Shown here piece by piece: positions 30,070 to 39,868 of a stretch of 64,000 nucleotides of DNA (position 1 is its first letter; each line of letters starts with the position of its first letter). Source of the DNA: Sphingomonas sp. Its GTDB lineage: Bacteria > Pseudomonadota > Alphaproteobacteria > Sphingomonadales > Sphingomonadaceae. A program made the translations under genes and the position numbers. Where the stretch lies: positions 1-64,000 of the forward strand of contig NZ_JAIXHL010000025.1 of assembly GCF_030145815.1 (NCBI RefSeq). The letters are read 5' to 3'. Below the pieces are notes generated by a model. The model did not search any database, was not told the origin of the DNA, and saw only the letters and a program-made list of their open reading frames with translations.

Positions 30070-32334
30070 TTACTCGCGAATCGTCACCGCCTCCCCGACC
30101 TTCGCCGCTGCAATCTGCGCCGGGGTGAACGGGAAGCGCACCCACTCCTTGCGCGAATACAACCGCGTCTGATCGCCATACCAGGGCGATTGCGGGTCGG
30201 GCGATTGCGAGTAGGACAGGATCGTATCCGCCACCGGCCCTGCATCATCGAACCCCACCACCTGCACATAGCTCGACCCGTGGCGCGGCGTGACCCCGCC
30301 CGGTGCCGGCACCATCATCTGCACGTTGAGCACGCCCAGCGCGCCGTCGCCGCCATGGATCGGGATGCGATCCGTGATCCGCCGGGCAAAGGCGACATCG
30401 CCCCAGCGCGCGTCGAGCGCGATCCCTGCCTTGGTCACCTCGTCCGCCGCAGCCTTGAGCGCCGCGATCAGCTTGTCGCCCGTGTCGCCGCCGGTGACCA
30501 GATCGCGGGGGGTCTGGATCGGGTCCTTGGCATCGAACGGCACCGCCCAGATGCCCGGCACACTCCGCGCCTTCATCCAGAAGCGGTCGAACAGCCACGC
30601 CGCGCGGCTGTCGAGGTCGTAGCGCCCGTCCCACTTCCCCAGCGCCGCGCACGCCTCGGCCACCTCTGCCTTGCCCGCGCACAGGGCGAGCAGGGGTTTC
30701 AGCGCCAGTTCGCCCGCATGGCTCTTGTTGGCGAACGTCATCGCCTTCGCCCGCTCGTGATCGACCTTGCCGCCCGCAATCAGCGCGCGGGTCTCGATAA
30801 AGCCCGACCGGGTGCGCAAGGACACTGGCTTTTCCGCCTCGCCCAGGATCGGCGACAGCACGGCATGGGGATGGTCGGCATTGCTCAGCCAATAGCTGTC
30901 ATTCATGTTCGCGACGTAATCGCGCCGCGCCTGCACCGCCTGATCGCTGGCGGGCATCAGCCCCGGCACCGGCGTCCCCGCCGCCGCATCCCACGCACAG
31001 GCTGATTTCGACCCGTCGAGCAGGATCGCGGTGCGCGCCACCACCGGCGACAGCGGCGTCGCGCACGCCTTCGCCTTGTCCGCCGACACGTTTGGCACGG
31101 CGGTTACATCGGCGTGCAGCGCGTCGCCATGCCGGTCGGCGACGATCGTATTGACCCATGGAATGCCCAGCGTCTCGCTGACCGCCGCGCGCACCTCACC
31201 AACGTTCCTTGCCGTCGCGATCCGCACCCAGGTGCCGATCCCGCGCTGGTTGCCCGCATTGGCGTCGCGCATCGCAAAGGCGGTGGTCTTGCTCCACGTC
31301 GCCATCGCCTGCGGGATCACGATGACCTGACCAAAGCGGGTCGAATACAGCGTCCGCGTCACCGGCGCCGCGCCATCGGGCATCGGCACGGTGACGGTCT
31401 TCGCGACCATCTTCTCCGACTTGCCGTCGACCAGATAGGCGGTCGGATCATTCGGATCGAGCGTCAGCTGATACAGCGTAAAGTGCCGCGCCGCCGTAAC
31501 GGTATGCGTCCAGGCAATGTCCTTGTTAAAGCCAAGCGTGGGGAAGGGCGACCCGGCAATCCCGACTCCTGCCGTGTCCATCTTGCCCGGAATCGTCACG
31601 TGCATCTGCCAGAAGCGGCTTGGCCCGTGCCACGGGAAGTGCGGGTTGCCGATCACCATCCCCTTGCCATTGGCGGTGACATCGCCGCCGAATGCCCAGC
31701 CATTGCTGGCCACCTCGAACTTCGCGGGATCGGGGAGTGCCATGCTCACCTTTGCCGCCGGTTCGGCCCCGGGCGGCACCGCATTCGCGATGGCGGGCGC
31801 GAAGTTGAGCGAACTGGCGAGCAGCATCTGCTTCTCGTTCAGCCGCAGCATGTCGTCGGCGGTGATTGGCCGCACCCACGCCTTGCCGCGACATTCTGCC
31901 GGCACCTTGTCCGGCCCGAGATCCTTGAGATAGCGATTATACCCCGCAACCCATCCCGCAGTCAGCGCCAGCGCAGCCGCCCCCTGCGCCGTCGCCCCGC
32001 GCCGCAGGGCTGGCAAGTCGATCGCCGAGCGAAAGAACAGGTCCGACGACAGATTGTCTACGTTCTGGAAACCGATCGTCGAGTTGTTCTTCGGCCCGAA
32101 ATGCAGCGAGCGCTCGCCTGCCACCGTCGCAAACTCCTCGGCGATCATGCACAGATTGTCCTGCGCATAGGCGTACCCCACGCCATAGCCCGCCCCGCGC
32201 CAGTCCTGCGCGACGATATGCGGCACGCCGTGTGCCGTCCGGGTGATCGTCGCGGCGTAACGATACTTCGCATCCGCCGCCCCGCCCCACAGCATCGCTA
32301 CGCCCACAGCCGCCAACAGTATCGCCTTGCCCAT
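30070..32334 (-). CDS. Penicillin acylase-family N-terminal nucleophile hydrolase, secreted
   Basis: A 754-residue precursor with a signal peptide (about residues 1-22, ending AADA). The penicillin-acylase fold is recognisable from YAATITRTAHGVPHIVAQDW onward, and the new N-terminus after autoprocessing is expected at Ser210 in the motif SNGWAFGGD. Such enzymes cleave amides, including acyl-homoserine lactones and beta-lactam side chains. Signal degradation is a possibility given the luxI gene 6 kb away, but nothing links them directly. The ATG at 32334 follows GGAGG. The C-terminus keeps TPRHGSSYVQV, typical of the family. Confidence 0.9.
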   Translation of the reverse strand: MGKAILLAAVGVAMLWGGAADAKYRYAATITRTAHGVPHIVAQDWRGAGYGVGYAYAQDNLCMIAEEFATVAGERSLHFGPKNNSTIGFQNVDNLSSDLFFRSAIDLPALRRGATAQGAAALALTAGWVAGYNRYLKDLGPDKVPAECRGKAWVRPITADDMLRLNEKQMLLASSLNFAPAIANAVPPGAEPAAKVSMALPDPAKFEVASNGWAFGGDVTANGKGMVIGNPHFPWHGPSRFWQMHVTIPGKMDTAGVGIAGSPFPTLGFNKDIAWTHTVTAARHFTLYQLTLDPNDPTAYLVDGKSEKMVAKTVTVPMPDGAAPVTRTLYSTRFGQVIVIPQAMATWSKTTAFAMRDANAGNQRGIGTWVRIATARNVGEVRAAVSETLGIPWVNTIVADRHGDALHADVTAVPNVSADKAKACATPLSPVVARTAILLDGSKSACAWDAAAGTPVPGLMPASDQAVQARRDYVANMNDSYWLSNADHPHAVLSPILGEAEKPVSLRTRSGFIETRALIAGGKVDHERAKAMTFANKSHAGELALKPLLALCAGKAEVAEACAALGKWDGRYDLDSRAAWLFDRFWMKARSVPGIWAVPFDAKDPIQTPRDLVTGGDTGDKLIAALKAAADEVTKAGIALDARWGDVAFARRITDRIPIHGGDGALGVLNVQMMVPAPGGVTPRHGSSYVQVVGFDDAGPVADTILSYSQSPDPQSPWYGDQTRLYSRKEWVRFPFTPAQIAAAKVGEAVTIRE

Positions 32335-32420
32335 CCGGTCCTCCCGTTTTCGCAACCCTAGCGCGGCTTACGTCCACGGCAACCGTTTGCGCCGCCGCGC
32401 CGCTCGGCTAGAGCGATGCG

Positions 32421-34481
32421 ATGAGCCAGACCAAGCCCCCCGTCGCCGCCACCCGTCCCTATAGCTTCGAGCGCCACGGCGTGACCATCGAAGACCCGTG
32501 GCACTGGTTGCGCGACCCCGGCTACCCGGAGGTCAAGGACAAGGACGTGCTCGCCTATCTCGAGGCGGAGAACGCCTATTATGAAGGCGTGATCGAGCCG
32601 CTCAAGCCGCTCTCCGAAACGCTGTTTCAGGAGATGCGCGGCCGCATCAAGGAGGACGACGCGACGGTCCCGCAAAAGGACGGCGCCTATCTCTACTGGA
32701 CCGACCACGAAACCGGCGGCGAATATCGCCGCTGGTGGCGGAGGCCCGTTGCTGGCGGTGACGCCGAACTGATCCTCGATGAGCCCAAGCTGGCCGAGGG
32801 CAAGGAGTATTTCGTCCTCGGCGGCTTCTCTATCAGCCCCGACGACCGCTATCTCGCCTATGCCTTCGACGACAATGGCTCGGAACGGTTCGAGGTGCGG
32901 GTCAAGGACCTTACGACCGGCGAGCTGCTGGCCGACACCATCCCCGGCGTCCTCTCCGACCTCGTCTGGACCTCGGACTCAAAGGGCTTTCTCTACGGCG
33001 TCGCCAACGACCAGTGGCGCACCGACAATGCCCGCTGGCACAAGCTCGGCGACCCGGTCGAAAGCGATATCGAACTCTATCACGAGGATGACGAAGGCTA
33101 TCGCGTCGGCGTCGGCGAAACCCAGTCGCGCAAGTGGCTGGTCATCTCGACCGGCGACCATGTCACCAGCGAAATTCGCCTGCTCCCCGCCGACAATCCG
33201 CTCGCCGAACCGATCCTCGTCGCCCCGCGTCAGACCGGTCGCGAATATGATGTCGAGGAGCATGACGGCACGCTCTACATCCATACCAACGACACCCACA
33301 CCAACTGGCGCCTCGTCACCGCCCGCCTCGACGCGCCGGGCGAATGGCACGAGCGGATCGCCCCGTCCGAAACCTTCTACATGACCGGCGTCACCACCTT
33401 CGCCGACTATTTCGTGGTCGAGGGGCGCGAGGCCGGGCTCGATCAGATCGAGATCCACCAATATGCCGACGGTCCCGGCAAGCGCATCGCCTTCCCCGAG
33501 GCAAGCTATGTCGCCAGCCTTGGCGACAACCCCGAATATGCGATGGCCAAGCTGCGCATCGGTTATGAATCGATGGTTACGCCCGGCACCGTCTATGATT
33601 ACGACGTCGCCACCGGCACGCTCGAGACGCTCAAGGTCCAGATCATCCCCTCGGGCTATGACGCCAGCAAGTACGCGACCGAGCGGCTGCACATCGCCGC
33701 GCGCGACGGCACCGACATCCCCTGCTCGATCGTCTACCCCAAGGACTTCCCGCGAGACGGCACGGGGAAGGTCTATCTCTACGCCTATGGCGCCTATGGC
33801 TACGCCATCCCGCCCGGCTTCTCGACCGCGCGCATGTCGTTCCTCGATCGCGGCGTCGCCTTCGCCATCGCGCATATCCGCGGCGGCGACGATCTTGGCC
33901 AGCAATGGTATCTCGACGGCAAGCTCGAAAAGCGCACCAACACGTTCAACGATTTCGTCGATGTGGCGAAAGGGCTGATCGATCGCGGCTACACCCACAA
34001 GGGCGGCATCGCCATCGCCGGGCGCAGCGCGGGCGGCGAACTGATGGGCGCGGTGATCAACTCCGACCCCGACCTGTGGGGCGTGGTCGTCGCCGATGTG
34101 CCGTTCGTCGACGTGCTCAACACCATGCTCGACGACAGCCTGCCGCTGACACCGGGCGAATGGCCCGAATGGGGTAACCCGATCACCGACAAGGCCGCGT
34201 TCGACCTGATCCGCAGCTACAGCCCCTACGACAACGTCAAGCCGCAGGATTACCCGCCGCTGTTCATCTCCGGCGGCCTCAACGACCCCCGCGTCACCTA
34301 TTGGGAACCCGCCAAATGGGCGGCCAAGCTCCGCGCGACCAAGACCGATTCCAACGTCCTCGTCCTCAAGACCAATATGGGCGCAGGGCATGGCGGCAAG
34401 TCCGGCCGCTGGGAAAGCCTGCGCGAAGCGGCGGACGAAAACGCCTTCATCCTGTGGCAGCTCGGCCTCGCCAACGCCTGA
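32421..34481 (+). CDS. ptrB: Oligopeptidase B (S9A prolyl-oligopeptidase family)
   Basis: A 686-residue cytosolic serine peptidase that cuts short peptides after basic residues. The propeller spans about residues 75-400, and the catalytic domain includes GRSAGGEL with Ser536, Asp in LNDPRVTYWEP and His in GAGHGGKSGR. Also visible are the family motifs YAYGAYGYAIPPGFS and AHIRGGDDLGQQWY. No signal peptide. It is divergent from the acylase gene, 86 bases apart. Not to be confused with the lasso isopeptidase at 16914, an S9 relative with a signal peptide. Confidence 0.94.
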   Translation: MSQTKPPVAATRPYSFERHGVTIEDPWHWLRDPGYPEVKDKDVLAYLEAENAYYEGVIEPLKPLSETLFQEMRGRIKEDDATVPQKDGAYLYWTDHETGGEYRRWWRRPVAGGDAELILDEPKLAEGKEYFVLGGFSISPDDRYLAYAFDDNGSERFEVRVKDLTTGELLADTIPGVLSDLVWTSDSKGFLYGVANDQWRTDNARWHKLGDPVESDIELYHEDDEGYRVGVGETQSRKWLVISTGDHVTSEIRLLPADNPLAEPILVAPRQTGREYDVEEHDGTLYIHTNDTHTNWRLVTARLDAPGEWHERIAPSETFYMTGVTTFADYFVVEGREAGLDQIEIHQYADGPGKRIAFPEASYVASLGDNPEYAMAKLRIGYESMVTPGTVYDYDVATGTLETLKVQIIPSGYDASKYATERLHIAARDGTDIPCSIVYPKDFPRDGTGKVYLYAYGAYGYAIPPGFSTARMSFLDRGVAFAIAHIRGGDDLGQQWYLDGKLEKRTNTFNDFVDVAKGLIDRGYTHKGGIAIAGRSAGGELMGAVINSDPDLWGVVVADVPFVDVLNTMLDDSLPLTPGEWPEWGNPITDKAAFDLIRSYSPYDNVKPQDYPPLFISGGLNDPRVTYWEPAKWAAKLRATKTDSNVLVLKTNMGAGHGGKSGRWESLREAADENAFILWQLGLANA

Positions 34482-34497
34482 CCGCATCGCTCCATTA

Positions 34498-34515
34498 TGG
34501 CGGGACTCCCCGCCA
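34498..34515 (+). terminator. Hairpin after ptrB
   Basis: TGGCGGG-ACTC-CCCGCCA, a perfect 7-bp stem 17 bases after the ptrB stop, without a T-tract. Confidence 0.4.
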
Positions 34516-34584
34516 CGCCGGATTCAGTCCTTAAGGATTTGATCAGCAGCGCCTTTTACCCTCGTCTCCTAAGGAGACGCTGGC

Positions 34585-35148
34585 GTGAAACATCCTCTGG
34601 ACCTGCATCGCGATCGGCGCACCTGGCACGGGTGGAAGCAGGAGCGGGGGCTGCGCCGTCGCCGGTCGTCGGCCCGTTTCGGGCGCAACGAACTGGCCGG
34701 GACGCTTCTCGCCGGGATCGTCGGCGGGCTGGCATGGACGATGCTTCCCGCCGCAACGTCTGCACCCGCACCCGCAGCACCCCTGGCCGCAGCAGCCACC
34801 AGCTTCGGCTTCTGCCACCGCGGCGGCGGCACCAATTGCGTGGTGGACGGCGACACCTTCTGGATGGCCGGGGAAAAGATCCGCATCGCCGATATCGACA
34901 CCCCCGAAACCCACCCCGCGCGCTGCCCGGAAGAAGCCCGGCTCGGCGCGGCGGCGACGCAGCGGCTTCAAGCGTTGCTCAACAGCGGCACAGTGACCCT
35001 CCACCCGATCGACCGCGACACTGACCGCTATGGCCGCAAGCTGCGCCGCGTCGAAGTGGACGGCCGCGGCGTCGGCGACACGTTGGTCGCCGAGGGACTG
35101 GCCCGCCCTTATCGTGGCCGCCGTACGGGGTGGTGCGACCAGAGCTGA
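34585..35148 (+). CDS. Thermonuclease-family (staphylococcal nuclease-like) protein, membrane-anchored or secreted
   Basis: A 187-residue protein. A basic N-terminus is followed by a hydrophobic segment near residues 40-55, and the SNase domain from about 80 to 185. Core motifs are CVVDGDTFWMAGEKIRIADI, DTPETHPARC and DRYGRKLRRVEV, holding the Asp, Arg and Glu residues of the nuclease active site. Four or more Cys suggest an exported protein. The start is GTG with AAGGAG eight bases upstream. It converges on the next gene. Confidence 0.88.
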   Translation: MKHPLDLHRDRRTWHGWKQERGLRRRRSSARFGRNELAGTLLAGIVGGLAWTMLPAATSAPAPAAPLAAAATSFGFCHRGGGTNCVVDGDTFWMAGEKIRIADIDTPETHPARCPEEARLGAAATQRLQALLNSGTVTLHPIDRDTDRYGRKLRRVEVDGRGVGDTLVAEGLARPYRGRRTGWCDQS

Positions 35149-35155
35149 GTGCCGA

Positions 35156-35491
35156 TCACGGCTTGCGCCGCGCGCTCGCAATGCTCCGCAACGCCTCGAT
35201 CCGCGTCTGCAGTCCCGCACGCTCGGACTCGGACAGGCCGTCGCGGGCATAGCGTTCCTCCAGCGCCGCGATCCGCCGGCCCTCGCGCCGCAACTCCCGC
35301 GCCTCCTTGCGCGACAATTTGTCGGCATCGCGCGCATCGCGGATCGACTGGTCAACCTGATGCAGCTCGCGCGCCACCCCGGGCAGCGCCGGTCGCGGCG
35401 CGGGCCAGCCGACATTGCTCCCGGCAGGATCGCGAATCTGCGCGGCGGCGGGGGTGGCAAGCAGGATAACGGCGATCATGAACAGGCGCAT
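35156..35491 (-). CDS. Small periplasmic helical protein, function unknown
   Basis: A 111-residue protein with a signal peptide (about residues 1-18, ATPAAAQ) and a highly charged, probably coiled-coil body (QSIRDARDADKLSRKEAREL, RREGRRIAALEERYARDG). I do not recognise a named family. The ATG at 35491 gives the signal peptide; the longer frame start at 35524 does not. It is tail-to-tail with the nuclease gene, seven bases apart. Confidence 0.75.
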   Translation of the reverse strand: MRLFMIAVILLATPAAAQIRDPAGSNVGWPAPRPALPGVARELHQVDQSIRDARDADKLSRKEARELRREGRRIAALEERYARDGLSESERAGLQTRIEALRSIASARRKP

Positions 35492-35655
35492 GGAACGTCT
35501 CCTCGCCGTTCTTTCGATGCGCAAGCCTGTCTATTTGCTGAATTCTCTGTATCTCAACAGGGCGGGATAATCTGTTGCAATCGCGCGACGACCTGGGTCA
35601 CATTGTGTTTCGCTGGCCGGTCACGCCATCGGCCCTAGCGTGCAAGGGGGCTGCC

Positions 35656-36861
35656 ATGGCGAAAAGCGACCGCGTCAACACGGTGACGAAGCCAAGCGAA
35701 ATCTACGTCTTCAGCCATACCGGACAGGTCAAAGGGGCGCATCGGTGGAGCGATACCCATGTGTCCAGCTCCGGCGGCGGCGGCTGGGTCGGGCCGCACG
35801 GCGGCAGAGTCGAGGCAGCTCAGGTCCACTCCAACGTTGTTCAGCGCGGCAAGTTCTTCCTGTGTGAGGACAACGGTGCCGAACATGAAATCCATTCGCT
35901 CTTCGGTGTGCGGGATGGCCAGCGGGTGATCGCTGCATGGGGCGGCGACACCCATAGTCGGCGCGGCTATCTGATGGGCCTCCACAATCTCGCAACGGGC
36001 GAGCGGCTCATCATGGATCGCGAGGTCCGCCGCCTCACGGCATCCTTCGGCGGCTGTGCGCTGGCGATTGCCGCTCTGGTTGCTGCGGGTGTCGGGGCGA
36101 TGGTGCTGGGGTCGCTGCTCATGGGCATGATGACCGGTGCCGACGTCGATCTGCTGGGGGCCAAGGGCGGGCTGTTCTTCCTGTTCGGCGGCGCCGTGAT
36201 CGGCGCTGCGCCACTCGTCTATCTGCTCGTTCGGCATCAGCAGCGCGCAAGCTGGATCACCGATGCGACGCGGCGGGTGCTGAACTCGGAACTCGATTCG
36301 GCCATTGCTGCAGAACGCGGACAGGTTGCACCTCCGGCACCGTCGATCGACGACAATCCACCCGCGGCCACGACCGCGCTTGTCGCAGCCGTGGCATGTG
36401 CGGTGCTCGGCGTCGTCCTGGCGTTTCAGGGGGCGGGGGCCCAGAACGCGGTCGGCCCCGACAATCTTGTGCCGACCAGCAAGCTCGCTCCGTTTCTTCC
36501 GGCCGAGGTTGACGGGGCAACCCAGACGAATCAGCGCGTCGGTGCCAATTACTGCACGGCGGACGGATGCTATGAACTCCTGATCGCCGACATGGGCCTC
36601 CAGGCCAAGACGCAGCGCTATGGCAGCTACGAAACGAAGGATGGCTGCAGCTACGAAAAAGTGCGGATCGAAAACGATGTGCGCACGCAGGAACTGTATA
36701 ACTGCTACAAAAAAGAGCTCGAATATGCCGAAATTTCCGGCCGGCGCATGATGATCGGAGCGGTCAGCAAGGACTTGCCGCTCGCGACGCTCAAGGCTGC
36801 GGTGCGGGCGGTCGATGCAGAGGCCGTGTTGGCGGCTTCAAAGGACTATCGGGTAGAATAA
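35656..36861 (+). CDS. Integral membrane protein, function unknown
   Basis: A 401-residue protein: soluble N-terminus (about 1-130, containing THVSSSGGGGWVGPHGG, which resembles eukaryotic-type small domain proteins but is not one I can name), two membrane segments at about 135-205, one more at about 240-260, and a C-terminal domain with six Cys including YCTADGCYELLIADMGL and KDGCSYEKV. The Cys pairs suggest an exported domain. The ATG at 35656 is preferred because of the GGGGG stretch before it; an upstream ATG at 35575 is possible. It stands alone between divergent or unrelated genes. Confidence 0.75.
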   Translation: MAKSDRVNTVTKPSEIYVFSHTGQVKGAHRWSDTHVSSSGGGGWVGPHGGRVEAAQVHSNVVQRGKFFLCEDNGAEHEIHSLFGVRDGQRVIAAWGGDTHSRRGYLMGLHNLATGERLIMDREVRRLTASFGGCALAIAALVAAGVGAMVLGSLLMGMMTGADVDLLGAKGGLFFLFGGAVIGAAPLVYLLVRHQQRASWITDATRRVLNSELDSAIAAERGQVAPPAPSIDDNPPAATTALVAAVACAVLGVVLAFQGAGAQNAVGPDNLVPTSKLAPFLPAEVDGATQTNQRVGANYCTADGCYELLIADMGLQAKTQRYGSYETKDGCSYEKVRIENDVRTQELYNCYKKELEYAEISGRRMMIGAVSKDLPLATLKAAVRAVDAEAVLAASKDYRVE

Positions 36862-37091
36862 CGCGGTCGGTTCGTCGGCAACCGGCGACATCTGAACGCT
36901 GCTATTCTCGACCGCTGTGCGATAACAGTCGCGCAGCGCGTCAGCTAATGGCGGCGTAACGACTCGCACCCCACCGTCCCCAAATCGTCACCAAACTCTC
37001 CCCGCTCCGTCATCGAAATCGCGTCGCCGTGCAACAGATCGGGGGCAGGGGGCGTGCACCACAAACCACGTCCATCGGGGGAATCCAGATC

Positions 37092-39398
37092 ATGGCATCG
37101 CGCCTTTCCGGCGTCGCAATCGCGGCGCTGCTCACCACCGTGTCCGGCACCGCGCTCGCACAGGAAGCGCCCGCACCACGCGCGGCGGTCGAGGACGGCA
37201 ACGGCGACATCATCGTCACCGCGCAAAAGAGCGAGCAGCGCGCTGTCGACGTGCCGATCACGATCAGCGCCAATAGCGGGGAGCGGATGCGTGAGCTGGG
37301 CGTGCAGGATCTGGACGAGCTGTCCAACTATGTCCCCGGCCTCAACGTGCAGGAGCAGAGCGCGAACAACCCCGGCATCGTGATCCGCGGCATCACCTCG
37401 GACTCGGGTTCGGCGCAACAGGGGCCGCGCGTCTCGCTCTATTATAACGGCGTGGATATCTCGCGCTCGCGCGGCTCGTACCAGGCGATCTACGATCTCG
37501 AGCGCGTCGAAGTGATCAAGGGTCCGCAGGCGACGCTGTTCGGCACCGCCTCGACGATCGGCGCGATCAGCCTGATCTCGGCGCGTCCGGAAGCCGGCTT
37601 CTCGGGTGAGCTGACCGGCAGCTACGGCAATTTCGACGCGTGGCGCGTCGCCGGTTTCGTCAACGCCGGCAACGACGTGTTCGGTGGCCGCATCGCGTTC
37701 GAAGTGAAGAAGCGTGATGGTTATGTCGAAAATCTCGCCCCCAATCAGGACGATCTCTATGCGCAGGACCAGGTTGGCGTGCGCGGCTCGCTGCGCTGGA
37801 CGCCGAGCGATGCGTTCACCGCCGACCTGATCCTGACCTATGACCAGCAGCGCAACAGCGGCACGCCGTTCATCTCGCGCGCCCTCCCGACCACGGCCGG
37901 CCCGGGCAATCCGTTCGGCGTCGCGCATCTCGGCGGCTCGCCTGTCTCGGCGACGGCGCTGGGGATGGACAAGCTCGGGCTCAACCGTGAAGTCTATGAC
38001 GCCAACCTCACGCTCAGCTGGGACATCACCGATCGCTGGTCGCTGACCCTGGTCAATGGCTATCGTGAGTTCGACAGCCTTGAGGTGTTCGACGCCGACG
38101 GTTCGGCCGCCTGGTATCTGGAGTTTGCCGAGTACGCCAAGGGCTGGCAGGCGAGCCAGGAAAGCCGTTTCGCCTACACCAGCGACCGGTTCCGCGGCTC
38201 GTTCGGCTTCAACGTCTTCGCCGAAGACAATTTCCAGAACGTGCCCTTCTCGTCGGAAGAGGGCATTTTCCTGCAGTGCGCGGCGAACATCATCCCCGGC
38301 CTGGGTTGCATCAACGCGGCGGGTGTCGTGACCGCGGCACAGGCGACGTCGATCGCCACCGGCGGCCTGCTGACCGCCGTCCCCTACAGCTCGGTGTTCG
38401 AAAATCAGGGCCGCAACGACAGCTATTCGCTGTTCGCCGACGGCACCTGGATCCCGTTCGAACAGCTTGAGCTGACCGCCGGCGTGCGCTGGCTCACCGA
38501 AACCCGCCGCTCGGGCTATTTCGCCCGCGTGCCGCGTTCGCAGCTGTCGGGCGGCGCATCGCTGATCCCGGGTCAGGTCGATACCGCCGGCCGCACGCTC
38601 CATGCCGAAGACAGCTTCGACGCCGTGCTGCCGCGCTTCAACATCCTCTATCGCGCGATCGACGACATCAACGTCTTCGCCACGGTGTCAAAGGGTCGCC
38701 GCTCGCCGGTGGTTCAGCTCTCGGCACGCGCGACTGCCGCCGGTCCGGTCGAAAACCTCAGCCTCGTCGCTGACGAAAAGGTGTGGAACTATGAAGCCGG
38801 ACTCAAGGGCCGCGTTGGCCCGGTCTCGGGCACGCTCGGGGTCTATTACCAGAAATATGACGGCTTCCAGGTCAGCGTGGTCCAGTCGAACGGCACCACC
38901 GTGACGCAGAGCGCGGGCAAGGCGAGCAACTTCGGTGTCGAAGCCGAGGTCAGCGTCCGCGCCACTCCATGGCTGACCGTCTTCGCCAATGGCGCCTATA
39001 TCGATGCGAAGATCGAAAAGGGCAATTCGGTCGCACCCGCCTTTTCCGGCGCGCGCTTCCGGCTCCAGCCCGAAGTGCAGGCGGCGGGCGGTTTCACGCT
39101 CAACACGCAGCTGGGCGGAGTCCGCGTCTTCGCGACCCCGACCGTGACCTATCGTTCGCAGATCTTCTTCGAGATCCCGAACAGCGCGGCGATCAGCCAG
39201 CCGGGCGTCACCCTGTTCAACGCGCGCGCGGGCGTGTCCTTCGCCGACGATCGCTACGAACTCGCGCTGTTCGGCCGCAACCTGTCGAACGAGGATTATC
39301 TGCTCGACGGCGGCAACACCGGCGGCGCGTTCGGTATCCCCACCTTCATCCCGGCCGAGCCGCGCTTCTACGGGATCGAACTGACCGGCCGCTTCTGA
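37092..39398 (+). CDS. TonB-dependent receptor (no STN domain)
   Basis: A 768-residue outer-membrane receptor with a signal peptide (about residues 1-24, TALAQ), a TonB box region (GDIIVTAQKSEQRAVDVPIT), a plug domain (VPGLNVQEQSANNPGIVIRG) and a barrel ending in Phe (GIELTGRF). It lacks the N-terminal signalling domain of the receptor at 13987. Ligand unknown; iron complexes, vitamin B12 and plant-derived sugars are typical of the family. A ribosome site GGGGGA precedes ATG 37092. No transport partner genes lie beside it. Confidence 0.93.
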   Translation: MASRLSGVAIAALLTTVSGTALAQEAPAPRAAVEDGNGDIIVTAQKSEQRAVDVPITISANSGERMRELGVQDLDELSNYVPGLNVQEQSANNPGIVIRGITSDSGSAQQGPRVSLYYNGVDISRSRGSYQAIYDLERVEVIKGPQATLFGTASTIGAISLISARPEAGFSGELTGSYGNFDAWRVAGFVNAGNDVFGGRIAFEVKKRDGYVENLAPNQDDLYAQDQVGVRGSLRWTPSDAFTADLILTYDQQRNSGTPFISRALPTTAGPGNPFGVAHLGGSPVSATALGMDKLGLNREVYDANLTLSWDITDRWSLTLVNGYREFDSLEVFDADGSAAWYLEFAEYAKGWQASQESRFAYTSDRFRGSFGFNVFAEDNFQNVPFSSEEGIFLQCAANIIPGLGCINAAGVVTAAQATSIATGGLLTAVPYSSVFENQGRNDSYSLFADGTWIPFEQLELTAGVRWLTETRRSGYFARVPRSQLSGGASLIPGQVDTAGRTLHAEDSFDAVLPRFNILYRAIDDINVFATVSKGRRSPVVQLSARATAAGPVENLSLVADEKVWNYEAGLKGRVGPVSGTLGVYYQKYDGFQVSVVQSNGTTVTQSAGKASNFGVEAEVSVRATPWLTVFANGAYIDAKIEKGNSVAPAFSGARFRLQPEVQAAGGFTLNTQLGGVRVFATPTVTYRSQIFFEIPNSAAISQPGVTLFNARAGVSFADDRYELALFGRNLSNEDYLLDGGNTGGAFGIPTFIPAEPRFYGIELTGRF

Positions 39399-39420
39399 TC
39401 GCGAATCCGGTTCCTTGTGC

Positions 39421-39448
39421 ATCCCCGTCCGGCGTGCCGGGCGGGGAT
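39421..39448 (+). terminator. Hairpin after TonB receptor gene
   Basis: ATCCCCGTCCGG-CGTG-CCGGGCGGGGAT: a 12-bp stem with one G-T pair, 22 bases after the stop. It lacks a clear T-tract. Confidence 0.6.
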
Positions 39449-39668
39449 CACTATATCTGGGGCCCTCGACTTTCAGAAAGCTGTGGATGAATCGCCCCGC
39501 GAAAAAATTCCCGCGTTCGCGCGTCGTTCTCTTGCATTCTGAAAAGGCGAGGAAGGTCCGCGCGTCGCGGCATCTGCGCGGTGGTTAGCGTGCCATGAAC
39601 CGAGTCATATCAGCGACGAACCGAGTCCCTTAACTGTCATTTACGGTATTGCCTCCGCTGTCGGATTG

Positions 39669-39684
39669 GCACAATCTCTAGTGG
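39669..39684 (+). promoter_or_regulatory. NrdR-box-like site upstream of nrdA
   Basis: GCACAATCTCTAGTGG matches the NrdR consensus ACACWATATMTWGWGT at 13 of 16 positions by eye. NrdR represses ribonucleotide reductase genes when dATP is high. A weaker 12-of-16 match lies at 39448-39463; the usual pair spacing of about three helical turns is not seen. Confidence 0.45.
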
Positions 39685-39868
39685 TCACACAGGGGGACAA
39701 GCCCAAGCACTGGTGGAGCATCGCTCGCGATCCTATATCGCGGGGTGTCTTTCTGTCGCTTGGATGGTGCGGATGGACATGTTTTGTTCTCTCCGTATCG
39801 GATGCTAAGGTGCTAGGATCGGTGCCGCCCCCCGAGTCGTGACGATTGGACGTGGCAGGGGACGACCG

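Larger units (their letters stand above)
39399..39868. other. Intergenic region upstream of nrdA
   Basis: Holds a terminator-like hairpin (39421-39448), an NrdR-box-like site (39669-39684) and a weaker one (39448-39463). The stretch 39485-39800 shows no gene. The nrdA promoter must lie here; no sure -35/-10 pair was assigned. Confidence 0.6.

Noticed and set aside
30070-32334. Dedicated quorum-quenching acylase of the luxI system
   Set aside because: The enzyme family includes such acylases, but the gene lies beyond the tRNA border and has no shared control element with luxI.
32979-34487. A 502-residue minus-strand open frame opposite ptrB
   Set aside because: Shadow; the plus strand holds the full oligopeptidase with catalytic residues.
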